From the NCBI GenBank assembly GCA_036346225.1, contig JARFIW010001456.1, positions 248,001 through 312,000 on the forward strand: a stretch of DNA of 64,000 bases, written 5' to 3'. Made by a program: the position numbers and the translations under genes. The DNA comes from Platerodrilus igneus. Taxonomy: Eukaryota; Arthropoda; Insecta; Coleoptera; Lycidae. Below, one piece after another: positions 34,710-46,771 of the stretch (position 1 is the first letter of the stretch; every line of letters begins with the position of its first letter). A model generated the notes under the pieces. The model was not told the origin of the DNA, searched no databases, and was given only the letters and a program-made list of their open reading frames with translations.

Positions 34710-36878
34710 TGCTACGTTCAAAACCCTGCAAACAATTTTTTCTGCATTCATTTTTATAGCGCCCTAAAATGTCTCAACAAGCTCGATTTCCCGCCATTTG
34801 AATTAGTGTTATTTTATAAAATCTCTCAAGTAATTACTCTATACAAAAGTTTGCTTTATAAAATCAAACAGCTGCCTAGAAAACATTACGTTACAAAATA
34901 GTTACAATATTTCCTAGCACCTGCAGTGATTACATTTTAATTAAAAGCTGCATGTAAATGCACAGCTTTCTTCTAAAAGATAAGACCACTACCAGCTGCC
35001 TACATCTGCTTACAATGGACCTGTTATCTGCTATTCTACAGCTGTTAAGATGTTACAAAGTAACAAGATTGTTTTCCTTTGCGTTATCTGCTTGTTGGCA
35101 AGCTGTTACAGATATTTCGGCAGCTGTTGTTTAGGAATTCTGCACAATTGGTTCTTCGGCGATATCTTTGAAAGCCAAATACCCTACCCCCATACATGAT
35201 TCTGTCCTTATAAAATAGAGACCGTGCTTTGAAAGACAAGATTGAATACAACATCCTCTTACCGAAGATACCTGTTGTAAAGTCGCGCTACTAAAAGTGC
35301 TTTCTTAGTATAAGTGAAGTTGGTGGTTCCAGCATGCAGTCAATAAAGAAATGCAGTCGCATTTTTCCATCCACAACATGATACCAAGCCAACTAGTTCA
35401 AGGTACAGTTTTCTATTTTCGCAATTCTTTTATGCTGCTGTGGAGTATAAACATTTTATTTGTTGCTACTCATGATTATTTATTAAATTACCAACACCAC
35501 GTTACCATCACATCACAATGCACGAGCGACGATGTAATAATCATCCTTCAAATTAAAATTTAATTATTCAAAGTTCGTGTTAGAGTCCGTTATACTGTTT
35601 GTTTTGTCTTTTGTTAACAAAAAGAACTTACGCATCAATTTAAAAGTAGATTAATATTTGATTAATTTAAGTTAGGGTGTCTAATTTTAATGTTAAATCT
35701 TGAGGAGGTGCACTTCACAATGAAGCATGTATATATAATTTAGGTATATTTCTTTTCCTAGGTCTACTGTACAGTTTATGCTTAATTTTCTTTTATATGT
35801 ATTTAAGTTGAACCACTAAGTAAGTATTTAGATTATAAGATGTTATATTTATTTTGCTTACCAATTTTATATGCTTATGTTATGACGCTTTGTTTACCAG
35901 TGCACCTCCTCAAGAAATAGTTTAACATTAAAATTAGACACCCTAACTTAAATTAATCAAATATTAATCTACTTTTAAATTGATGCGTAAGTTCTTTTCG
36001 TTAATGTTTATACAAAAGAAACAGTAAAACGGACTCTAACACAAACTTTGAATAATTAAATTTTAATTTGAAGGATGATTATTACATCGTCGCTCGTGCA
36101 TTGTGAATTTGTTTGGTAACGTGGTGTTGGTTATTTAATGGATAATCATGAGTAGCAGCAAATAAAATGTCTATACTCCACAGCAACATAAAAGAATTGT
36201 GAAAATAGAAAACTGTACCTTGAACTAGTTGGCTTCGTATTATGTTGTGGATGGGAAAATGCGACTGCATTTTTTTATTGGATGCATGCTGGAATCACCA
36301 ACTTCACTTATACTAAGAAAGCACTTTTAGTAGCGCGACTTTACAACATATACCTTCGGTAAGAAAATGTTGTATTCAATCTTTAATGGTGTCTTTCAAA
36401 GCACGGTCTCTATTTTATAAGGACAGAATCATGTATGGGGGTAGGGTATTTGGCTTTCAAAGATATCGCCGAAGAACCAACTTTTCAGAATTCCCAGACA
36501 ACAGCTGCCGAAACACAACCTGTAACAGCTTGCCAACAAGCAGATAACGCAATTATCAAAAGATTTTTAGACAATGGAAAACAATCTTGTTACTTTGTAA
36601 CATCTTAACAGCTGCAGAATACCAGATAACAAGTCCATTGTAAGCAGATGTAGGCAGGGGGTAAGGTCTTATCTTGTAGAAGAAAGCTGTGCATTTACAT
36701 GCAGCTTTTAATTAAAATGTTTGATTTTATAAGGCAAACTTTTGTATAGAGTAATTACTTGAGAAATTTTATAAAATAACACTAATTCAAATGGCGGAAA
36801 ATCGAGCTTGTTAAGAAATTTTAGGGCGTTATAAAAATGAAAGCAGAAAAAATTACTTGAAGGGTTTTGAACGTAACA
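34710..36878. mobile_element. 2.17-kb element with about 1-kb terminal inverted repeats (foldback-like)
   Basis: The left arm (34710-35714) and right arm (35899-36878) are inverted copies around a 184-bp spacer. Ends are TGCTACGTTCAAAACCCT and its inverse, closing GAACGTAACA, with ATAA repeated on both sides. Comparison with the paralogous LINE block at 8.9 kb, where TTTATACTAATCATCAG is uninterrupted, shows the empty site and confirms the borders. No transposase is encoded, so the element is non-autonomous. Long inverted arms with little interior fit foldback-type DNA elements; the superfamily is open. Confidence 0.82.
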
Positions 36879-36889
36879 ATAATAATCAT

Positions 36890-37135
36890 CAGATTTATCT
36901 GTGCCTTATATTTTCATCTTTAGGTTTTCCGTCTAAAAACTGGTTGGACACGTACCTCCACTTATTTATATTCTGAGCTAACCTACACAGTTCCCTGAAA
37001 CTTCCACACCGCGTATATACAGCTCGGTTTCCCTTCTATTGTTTTTTAATTCTATGCCCTATTTCCCCGAGATTCAGAGGTATGTGAACGGGTTAAGCAG
37101 CCTGTGGCTGTCAAAATCTCCCAACACTGACATTT
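36890..37135 (-). mobile_element. RTE-like LINE 3' fragment (paralogue of 8935-9150)
   Basis: Resumes the LINE block interrupted by the long-TIR element. On the minus strand it carries the FRELC.LAQN..KWRYVSNQF-type terminal block. It is the partner of the fragment at 8935-9150. Confidence 0.55.
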
Positions 37136-37229
37136 GCCGAATTAATAGTTTTCTAATAAATCCATTTACACAATTAACATTATTCGAGAGTATTGCATAA
37201 CCAATACCTATAGTTACTTATAATAATCA

Positions 37230-37500
37230 TTATGTTTAAATACAGTTATTCTTTCGTCATTAGTTTATCCATCTTGCGACTGGTTGGAAGCGTACCTCCA
37301 TTGATTTCTATTCTGAGCTAACCTACATATTTCCCTGAAATTCTCACAGCTTACATCTTTCACTATCTGTGAGCAGTAGTCTAACCTAGGTCTACCTCTA
37401 CTTCTCTTTCTTCCTATCTCTGCTTTTAATATATTCCTCGCTATTCCGTAGTATGTGGCCTATTATTCTATCTCTACCCATACTATTTATATTCGGTACA
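37230..37500 (-). mobile_element. RTE-like LINE 3' end, third copy in this cluster
   Basis: On the minus strand it reads MGRDRIIGHILRNSEEYI, then GRPRLDYCSQIVKDVSCENF and CRLAQNRNQWRYASNQSQDG followed by a stop. This is the best preserved example here of the RTE-like ORF C-terminus (R.IGHILR..., GRPR.DY..QI.KD.., LAQ.R..WR). One frame change lies between the first two blocks. Confidence 0.75.
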
Positions 37501-37544
37501 AATATTACAATATGCAGATTATCAGCAAAGACTTTTTTTTTTGC

Positions 37545-38415
37545 AATTAGTTGAGAAGCAAGAGAAATTTACAAAGATTTGTTTGACACATTTTTTTTCC
37601 GATGAAGCGCAATTTACATGAGATGGTGTAAACAATAACAAAAACCAGAATCAATGGGCTATCGAAAGTCTTAGAAAAACAAGAGAAACTGGACATCAAA
37701 GACGTTTTAGCGTAAATTGTTAGTGTGGAATGTTAGGAAGCAAAATAATTAGCCCTTATTTTTCAACCAAACTTCGTTTGGTTAATGAGATGGTCTAGTC
37801 TGTCGGTCGGTCTGTCGGTCGGTCTGTCTGTCTGTCCGTTGCACGGTCCCCGTGATGTTACAAGACATATAATATATGATTCTTATCCAGTTTTTTACGC
37901 TGAATACGAATACGCTATTCACTTTTCGATATTTCAATTATTAATCAAAATATTCGACTTTAAATACGAATTTTTACACATTACTATTTATTATTTTCGC
38001 GTACAATTAAATTTCAAATATTTAACACAAAGGTAAGTAATATTTGTTGAACTTGATGTCTAAGTTTGGTTGTGAGCCGTACATGCGGCTTAGATTCTTT
38101 TTTTCTTGAAAACGAACGCGTGTCTGCTACTGAATATTTATCATTCTTAGAAAATGGATTACAAACACTGCTAGAAGATATTTCAATAGCAACATGGACC
38201 AATAAGTGGTTTCCCTCAAAAATGGATAGGAAGAGGAGGTCCCATTAATTGGCCAGCAAGACAATTTTTTATGGGGTACTCTAAAAGCGATAATATATGG
38301 TAATAGGGAAAAGCCACATATAGAGACGAATTATTGAATAGAATAGCGAATGCAATTAGTGAGTTCGACGAACAAGGAGACCTTATACAAAATGCAACTC
38401 TACATCTTTTAAAAA
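37545..38415 (+). pseudogene. Tc1/mariner-superfamily transposase, second copy, interrupted
   Basis: Plus-strand homologue of the transposase at 32255-32990. It starts around the FSDEAQFT-like block, continues through NQNQWAIESLRKTRETGHQ, and after an insertion through NESNTLLEDISIATW-like sequence, WIGRGGPINWPARQ and a decayed LWGTLKAIIYGN. The catalytic blocks are damaged: the WFQ.DGAPAH segment is deleted or unreadable. The insertion at 37764-38100 splits it. Confidence 0.8.
37764..38100. mobile_element. Small insertion (about 0.3 kb) with CAACCAAACTT ends, MITE-like
   Basis: Compared with the uninterrupted copy at 32.7 kb, about 337 bp are inserted in the T-rich segment TTATTTTTTCT. It begins CAACCAAACTT, has the exact inverse AAGTTTGGTTG at 38062-38072, contains a sub-terminal hairpin (AACCAAAC-TTC-GTTTGGTT) and a (GGTC/TCTG)n tract at 37798-37840. 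About 25 further bases with an AGCCG/CGGCT hairpin lie before the host element resumes, so the exact right end is open. It is non-coding and non-autonomous. Confidence 0.6.
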
Positions 38416-38554
38416 AGTCAGATTATGTTCTTACCCGTTTCGCTTTCTATTGGGGTTGGATTGGTTAATTAAAGTAACCCGTGGATTCTTTAATATCCCC
38501 AAATAGAACCAGTGAACTTTAAGGAGAGACTTTTTAAAATAATGGAACGCAAAT

Positions 38555-38695
38555 ATCTTCCGACTATGCTAGGGGTCTATTCCTTGGGTAGAGCTTGTGA
38601 GGATTGGTCGTGGTTTTTTTTACAAAACATTATTCTCTTACTAGGGCTTGATTCTTATCAAAACAGGGGTTTAGGGAGGGCGCCACCAAGTCATT
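38555..38695 (+). repeat. Dispersed GGCGCC repeat family, copy 4
   Basis: Reads TATGCTAGGGGTCTATTCCT, TGGGTAGAGC, then, about 85 bp on, AGGGCGCCACCAAGTC. It pairs closely with the copy at 25.9 kb. Confidence 0.5.
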
Positions 38696-41350
38696 AAGTT
38701 TTAAACACAGGGTTTCCCTAAGGGGGACTTGGAAGTCCTTAGATAGGAATCTCGTATTAACTGCTAACGCAGAAGCTGTAAAGAAAATTTAATTAAATTA
38801 ACAAAGTGAGGACACAAGAGGTATTCTCTTGTTACCTCATATAAAAAAACAGAAAAGATTAATTATGCACACAATATTATGAACACAGATTTTACGCTTC
38901 AAATTCTGAAAAGGCTATTAAAGCTTCTTGTTAAATCGGGGTTACCACTTTATGCTATTTGTTCATATACCTGACTACACTATTTCTGAACTTACTTGTG
39001 CAAAATAAAACAATTAATTAAGAGAATTAAATGTTGATTCTTTAATTAAAAGTTGTTTCTTCATAAAAAATTGTTTGTATAAAATTTACGTTTAAGAAAA
39101 GATAATACAAATTTCATCTACCCTGAAGTAGGATTATGAATTCGAAAGAAATATCAAAAACTTTAAGTGTTTCTTTTACTACAAAATTTAACTCAAATCT
39201 ATACCAAAAATACCAGATCTGTTATTCGGTTTACACATATATATGAAAATATCTAAATTGTCTACTAATTCAATGCTCAAAAGCTGTAATTAAAATTATA
39301 CATAAATGAAACAAACTTTAGTAAGAACTCTATGGATTTGCTTAATTTCATTAATAATAATAACTGTGATTACACTGCATTTATATTGGCAATAAAAATT
39401 TATCAAAGTCCATTCTAGTTTGTTAAACAGAATTATGGCACAATAGGTCATCGTAAGGTTATTTTCTGGTGCAGCCTTGTATCAAAGTTCGCCAAGTGCA
39501 GACGTGATGTAAGAATAATACAAATTTCTTACCTACAGGTGGTGTTTGTGTGATGGTACTACATCATGTGTAAACAGATGTTTATACATACGGTCCTTGG
39601 GCAAACCATTGACGTCGCCTCCTTGTGTTGTACAGCAAATAATCAGCTGCGTAAACCTTGTACCTGACCATATGAGCTTAACACGTGTCTTCTATACGCA
39701 CCAAAGGGACAAACCAAAATCCATAACAACGGTTATTGCAAATACGCCAAACTTCGATGTACTACCATATGTAGACCGTTGCCAAAATAATTATCCTTGT
39801 GTAGTTGTCTACATAGTTACTTGTAAATTCATACTTGCAATTTCAAAAGACCAATTTCATTAATAATTGGACGTTAGATTTAAACCATAAAATTTCTATC
39901 TACTTTTAGAACATTTCTTTAAAAATTTAAACATACAGTTTCATCGCAGAACTTTTCCATTAAATCCAACTACTATCGTTAAGTTGAAGGACTGTCATCT
40001 GGACCAATACTTTCTTATCGCTACACCGACGCGATTGAACTATCAATTCGATACTTGTAAATGCAAATAAAGGATCAATGTCACCTTGAAACACAACATT
40101 TAAACGGCCTAATTTTTATAAAACCATATACAACGGAATCATTGTAACAAATGAATATACGAAACAGTCTTCAAATGAATATGCAAAACGCTTATTTAAA
40201 TGAAGATTTTAAAGGTGTATAAAATTAATATTTAAGTGAATATTTTATCGTGGTAAAAAAAGAAAAAGCGCTACAACAAAATTATTTAGTTTGTGTAGTA
40301 AATTGATTTTTAATCGCTTACCATTATTAAAAATCACTGTAGCAAGTGTCCATTACACTTGGATTCTTCCACTATGACTTAAAGCCACATGCAAATTACT
40401 TGCTAGAACCCTCAGGTTCCCCATGTTAACTCGTGACAAGTGTTTTAACCAAAGTGACCGCTGGCACCTTGTGCACGACATAGGAAAGCTGTTTGGCCTT
40501 GATGTATATATATTGTAATGTATAAGGAAGATACCAAGAGTTCTAAGGGTTGTTTAGTACAAGGTAGTATATGCCAAGCAAAATAATCCACATATTTGAT
40601 CACATAAACTTAAAAATGTATGTTTGCCGTATTTTACGTATACTAAAATACCATTCAAAATGGTAGTTGAAATTAAGTGCCAAAAGGTAATATTGAAATG
40701 ACTAAATGACGTGGTAAGATGTACAGTGCTCAAGGGTTTATACCGAGTTTGAATTTTAAAGGCCATTGAAAGTACATTTGCCGTCCAAAAACCGGATGCG
40801 TCTATGGGTGTTTACTATCAACCACGCATCCAGGTTCAAGTGTGATTTATTTTGGTTTTTCGTTTTAAATAGAATCAACTTTTGGACAATATTTGTAAGC
40901 TCAAAATTATTAGTTATAACAACTTCAAATATGATTGGTGAAATGTAAATATTTAGGACAAATAATAGAATTGTATGTGAATCAGGAAAGTGTAAAAGGA
41001 CATGAACTATGGTATGTGCGACACAAACGAAATGTTAGGATGTTATTGGACGATTTAGTCATGTATTTTAAAGTGTAGTAGGCAAGAAAGTTAAAATGGT
41101 CGCCTTGGAAAGTAAACAGAGGAGATTATTTTCGAAATTCATTTGGTAAAAAGACGTGTTTTTCAAACTGTGCTAATTTGTAAACAATTTTAAAAGAAGT
41201 TAATAAAAGTATTTGATTTTAAAGAGTTTTGATTAAGTAGAGAAGGTTAAAGAAGCAACAGCAACGAAAGTAATAAGTGTAAAGAGTGGTGATTGTGCAA
41301 CGGCGAAGCGACGGAAAATTATATAGATTTGGAGTGATATTGGGAAAGGT
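38696..41350. other. No gene recognised
   Basis: AT-rich, non-coding as far as can be seen. A 105-codon frame (39546-39863 plus) and a 70-codon frame (40554-40766 minus) show no motifs, introns or codon pattern I can support. Confidence 0.4.
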
Positions 41351-41880
41351 AGCAGGACATCGAGTGGTAATATATAAGGAACGGAGTTGGATTTGGGTAG
41401 CGATTTAAAGGGAGCAGGACATCGAGAGGAAATATATAAAGGAAAGAAGTTGGATTTGGATAGCGATTTAAAGGGAGCAGGACATCGAGAGTGGTTATAC
41501 ATAGGAAAGAAGTTTGATTTGGATAGCGATATTAGGTAGCAGGACATCGAGAGGAAATATATAAAGGAAAGAAGTTGGATTTGGGTAGCGATTTAAAGGG
41601 AGCAGGACATCGAGAGGAATTATATAAAGGAAAGAAGTTGGATTTGGATAGCGATTTATAGATTTGTAGCAGGACATCGGGAGGAAATATATAAAGGAAA
41701 GAAGTTGGATTTGGATAGCGATTTATAGATTTGTAGCAGGACATCGAGAGGAAAATATATAAGGAACGAAGTGGGATTTGGATAGCGATATTAGGTAGCA
41801 GGACATCGAGAGGAAAAATATATAAGGAAAGAAGTTGGTTTTGGATAGCGATTATTAGGTAGCGGAGCATAGAGCAATTT
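41351..41880 (+). repeat. 62-67 bp minisatellite, nine units
   Basis: Units each start AGCAGGACATCGAGAGG and continue with ATATATAAAGGAAAGAAGTT, GGATTTGGATAGCGAT. Unit starts are 41351, 41413, 41476, 41538, 41601, 41668, 41735, 41797 and 41861. Lengths of 62-63 and 67 bp come from two versions of the joint (GATTTAAAGGG or GATTTATAGATTTGT). The long minus-strand frames here are by-products of the repeat. Confidence 0.88.
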
Positions 41881-42630
41881 TGAAGTGAGACGACGAGTAG
41901 ATTTGGATAAGATACGAAGAAACGGACGGAGTAATTGAGAATACGAAGAGCGAAATTTAGGAGAACAACGATTGGTAGTAAAGGATTCGAAGCAGTAATT
42001 AGCACAGGGGAAGTTACAGCACTGGGTATTCAAAATTCTAAATTAGGGTTAATTATTTCAGGTATTGGGGAGCAGATAAATTAAGAACAACACCTGGAGG
42101 CGGCACGAAACTTCAATCAGATAGGACAAAAGTGTAAAGACGCATACGGCGACAAGGATTTTGAGCCAGCAGTCAGAGCGGCCAAGAACGGAGTATAAAC
42201 CAGGTGAGTGCTGAGATATCTTAAAACGTCAAAAAACAGTCATATAATTTTGGTAGTAATTTAATTTGGCACAAAGCAACGCTGATCGTAGTATAATTTT
42301 GGCATATACAAAAGTAGAGTAAAAAAATTTAGTACTAAAACAAAAGAGGTGCACTTTGGTTGGACTTTGCACATCTACTTATAACAGAACTCACTATAAG
42401 TAATTGACCACCCTGAGATTTAAGAGCATAAATAGTCGAGGCATTGACATAAATAGTTAATTAAAGAACCAACCAAACGTTGCAAGTACGGGGCGTGCAT
42501 TAGGTGTGCACATTAAAAAAAAAGGCGCGACAAGAGGGGTAAAATAAAATAAAATTTTTTTAAAAAGAATATAGCATTGAGAGTGATTGAACAGACAGTC
42601 AGTGAGTAAAAGAAAAGTGGGAGATTCAAT

Positions 42631-42684
<54 letters not shown>

Positions 42685-42844
42685 AAACTAGCATCTCTGT
42701 ATTGCGGTTAGACCACATGATTCCAATACAAATATTTATTTAATAGAAGATGTTTACATGGTATAATGGACTAGACAAAAGGTGTATAGAACTAATAATT
42801 TATTGGTGTTCTGCAGTGGTCAAAAAAACTGTTACAATGTACTG
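41881..42844. other. No gene seen; (AT)24 at 42635-42682
   Basis: Non-coding. The pure AT dinucleotide run is the longest simple repeat of this part of the window. Confidence 0.5.
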
Positions 42845-43397
42845 CAAATGGGGAGATCATTTTGAACATTTATTAAAATAACTTGAAATTAATTAAATTA
42901 AATTAATTAAATAAAGATGAACTTTAATAGTTTTGCATTTTATCAATTCTTCTCCACTTTTGACTATTTTAAATTTTTCTACAAGATACAATGATTTTAT
43001 CAAAAACTTTGTTACGGCAAAGTTGTACCTAATAAAATTTGCTATCCGAATGGACCGTTCGTTTTTTTAACTCTTGCCTATTGGAAGTTATCGCGTATTC
43101 AAATATTACAAAAAAAGAAATTTTGTAAAGTTTTTCATTTTTTCATATAAATATTTAGATAACACCTGTATCGTTTAGTTTAGACAAAAAATGGTAAAAT
43201 GCAAACTTGTAGAAAATTTTACGCTCTTTAAAATAGTTTTGGATAATCAATACGCTAAAGTTAATAGTTTCAATGCTAAATCCATTTACAGAGAGTCACT
43301 TACAAAAATGCTATAAATTGACCCACCCCTTTAGGATGGTGACTTCGAAAAAAATTTTATTTAAATTTTGTGATTAGAAGTGTCCCCTATCACCACC
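42845..43397 (-). mobile_element. Tc1/mariner-like terminal fragment, inverted copy
   Basis: Reverse-complement match to 31740-32270, ending at 43391-43397 with CACCACC, the inverse of the GGTGGTG element border. The transposase part is absent beyond 42850, where the two copies diverge. Confidence 0.7.
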
Positions 43398-44460
43398 TCA
43401 AATATTTGTACCGATAACAGGGACACCTTCAATATATAAGGTCAAATGTATTAAATGCACTAATGACAGGAAATCGAAGTTGAATATTATTATCAACATA
43501 AATTCATAATTATTTTAAGTGGCGAGATATTTCAAGAACAATATATGCAATCTCTTGATGACCAAGATAAAAATATAAACGTAATAGAATTTATATTCCC
43601 TAATCATCTATTTTGTAAATTGCTGTATAATTGCGTCGAATTTTTCCATGTGATTTCATAATAACTATATGAAGTCCAACTCATTCAACTAATCTTCCTG
43701 ATTTAATGGATTTCCTTTCCAGAAGTACCGATAAATAAGTTTGTGGTGTATTTAATTATCAACGTTGTCTATTTGTAAATAAAAAATGTACTAAAAGAAA
43801 GCATATATAATTGAACACTAATAGTGGGCTGTTATAAGGATACAAAATTTTATAACGATTCTTAAAAACGTATACATATTTCTCAGGCTTTGATTATACT
43901 CGCAATTAACGCCTAGCTGTAGTTAACGCTATTAACAGAAACTAGAAAAACTTTCTAGCAACTTTTCTTATTAAATCACTGTACTTTAAAGTACCAGGAT
44001 AGTATCGGTTTAGGGAAAGACGCTTGGCTGAACACGGAATAAACACTACGACAAATACCATAACGGAAGCAACTCAAAAATACGTGATACTCGTCAGCGC
44101 ATCGTCAAGAATCTATAGTGACCTCGCTTTTTGTTTGCTTACAGCACCACCGAAGATGTCCACAACAACTATATCACTTGTTTAGAAGCTACTACCAGAA
44201 CGGGTACACGACATGGCAGTCTACGCGACCAAATATATGATGCACGACCGAGAGAATAACCAAAGGTTGCCCACAGGGTTTGGTGTGCGGCCCCCTTTTT
44301 TAAGGATATTGTAGTCTACGAACTGCTGGAAATTTTGAAAGCCGCGGAAGAGGTGTTGTCTGTCATAGTCTATGCAGACGATTTCTTGATCGTGATGGAA
44401 GGGGACTCAAGAAGGACTCTCGGAGACAAAGCTACAAATGCACTACTCAAATTACACAAC
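42860..44460 (-). repeat. Right arm of large inverted duplication
   Basis: Inverse of 30712-32270; see that entry. About 10.6 kb separate the arms. Confidence 0.75.
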
Positions 44461-45640
44461 TGGACTGCTAACAATAAACTAAAAATCGCACAGACAAAAA
44501 CCACATATAAAATAATCAAGGGAACTATTAAACGAACCCTCGAATTTTAGTAGACAACAAACCAATTACACGAGCACGAACATACAAATACTTAGGGGTG
44601 AAACTGCATGAAAAACTTAATTACAATTACCACATCAACATAACATGTAGCAACGCGACACAGACAATGCAAACTATCGCCAACTTGGCACAATGCGACG
44701 ATAAGATACCACTACACAACGTGCGTCCGTACCTTGGCAGTATGCTTGCAACTATGATGTAATACGCTGCGAGTGTATGGTCACACCGAATAACAATATT
44801 AAAACCGAAGCAAACAGTTAACAGAATGCAAAACACACTACTTTGACTGACTGGTGTCTACAAGATGACCGCCACTTATACCCTATCCGCGATTATCGGG
44901 ATAATAATGCTGGACGTGATAATAAGAGAAAGAGCAACAATATTCCACCTTTGTAGAACTTACTGGAGAAAGTAGTAGAAGTACTACGATCTCCAGCAAA
45001 CACGAAAAGCGGTATAAAGGAAGCGGTACTGTCTGAATAGCAAAATATATGGGGCAATAGAACACCTAGGCGATGAACATACGAATGAATACCGGACATA
45101 AGACAGAGACTGAAGATCAAAGACGTATAACTAAGTCAAGGCTTGGTTCATTTTCTGACGGGTCACGGGTCATACCCGACATACACATATCGAATCCACT
45201 TGACAAATGATGATTTGTGTGGAGAAATTAAAAAATCAGAACACATGCTCTTCAACTCTACAGGCTTTCCAAACACACACTACGAAAGAAACAATACTAA
45301 ACATACCCGATACGACAAGTACTATTTAACGAACACACATTTAATACACTTGCCGATAAAATCACAAAGATTATGCACAATCGTTACCTCAAAAGACAAG
45401 CACTACAACGACGACCACACTGAGACGAAAGCATCACGTTCACAAACATTCACTAAATATTCCAGAATCTTCTTCTTGGTTGCTCCCCAACTATACGATA
45501 TCCAAATCCTGGGTCCACTAGCCCGTAGTTTTCGATCGATAGGATGGCTATTCGCCACAAGCCGCTCCATCGTCAGATACCTTGTCGAACAGGACTGACG
45601 GATGTGCATCCCTAACGTAGCAATGTTTGAAGAGTACAGA
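43985..45640 (+). pseudogene. R1-like LINE ORF2 fragment, degraded
   Basis: RT begins in the block shared with 30.7-31.2 kb (GCPQGLVCGPLF near 44260). It continues through VIVYADDFLIVMEGDSRR (intact YADD), NKLKIAQTKTTYKI, a frame change, YKYLGVKLHEKLNYNYHI and YAASVWSHRITILKPKQ, and the C-terminal HFLTGHGSYPTYTYRIHL with a decayed Cys/His knuckle (CGEIKKSEHMLFNS). All blocks line up with the ORF2 at 49534-51450, so this is an older member of the same family. Stops and frame changes are frequent. Confidence 0.82.
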
Positions 45641-46771
45641 CGTGTTGTGTGGGAGCTCTGGTACCACTTAATTATATATTAAATTTTTTAATGATGTTAA
45701 GTAGTGAAGTAAACCAACACTAGTTTTTAGTGCAATCAATTAAATAAAACAAAGTACATTAATAATTAGTGGAACAACAAATGTAAGTAAAATTTTGGGA
45801 CTTTGAACTTTAACTTAAGTGCATGTTTTTGAACTTTTGTATTTGGGAATCACTTTAAAATCACTTCTGAACGACATTTCTGGTTCTATTTTGTGTAGTG
45901 TCGGCAAATTCGGGATTTTTTTGAGAATTTTAGGTTGGACTGGATCTTAGGGTGAATCGGGTTGGTTTTGGAACAGTGATTTGAAAGAACCTGAACAATT
46001 AGTGCAAAAATTGGGAACATTCTAGGGCTTTTGAAAAGTCACATAATCAATAAATTACAGTAACTAGGTCTGTGGTATATCATTATATTCGACAACCTAT
46101 TTTACACTTTTAGTTAGTTCATATCCGTTTACATTTTCAATAGTGTTAGTGGAACATTTCCTTGTCAAACAAGGAAATTTCCGAAGAAACAAATAAATAA
46201 TCTTCAAAATTATATTTCCTATTTGGATATTGCATTTTCAACTCAATTCATAATAAAACATCAAGCGTAACCTTCCGTATTGCTGTATTAACATTAAATA
46301 AAAATGCAACGTAAGTAGGTCACGGCACTCTTGATAAACAAAGTAAATGCTAATACTTGTCTTGAACTGAAGTGTAATTAATTGGAAGAATAGATAACAC
46401 TTATCAGCTACTAAACGATTAATATCCGCATACCAACGTTTAAGTAAACAGCGAAATTAAGAAGAGTGCATATTATTAGCATTATAATAAGTTAACATCT
46501 GCGTTATTGATGTATACGTAAATAGTGGAACTAGGATATAGTGTCAAGGACAACTAATATTATTATTATACCATCGCATTCTCCAAAAAGATGACCTTCT
46601 AGTGGAAGTATTATTGTATTACTACAACATTTTTCAACGAGCAGTATATGATAGTTTAGTATAACGCTTTTACTGCATATTACGGACTTTTGTCATTTCA
46701 TTTGTTTATTAATTAAATTTAAATAACTTAATGATAGGTAAAATCACAACATCAGACAGTTAGAATAGAAG
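45641..46771. other. AT-rich stretch before LINE ORF1 (possible 5' UTR)
   Basis: No coding sequence. Part of it is likely the 5' UTR of the LINE that follows, but no target-site duplication matching the 3' border was found, so the 5' end of that element is undefined. Confidence 0.4.

Noticed and set aside
39546..39863. 105-codon plus-strand frame
   Set aside because: Length is compatible with chance in this much DNA, and there is no motif, signal peptide or exon context.
41351..41880. Possible CRISPR-like array
   Set aside because: Units are contiguous diverged tandem repeats without unique spacers of constant length, and the genome is eukaryotic.
41233..42033. Several open frames of 60-157 codons on the minus strand with a repeating RYPNPTSFLYI-type peptide
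   Set aside because: They are translations of the 62-67 bp minisatellite in different frames; the unit length changes phase and no domain or start context supports a protein.
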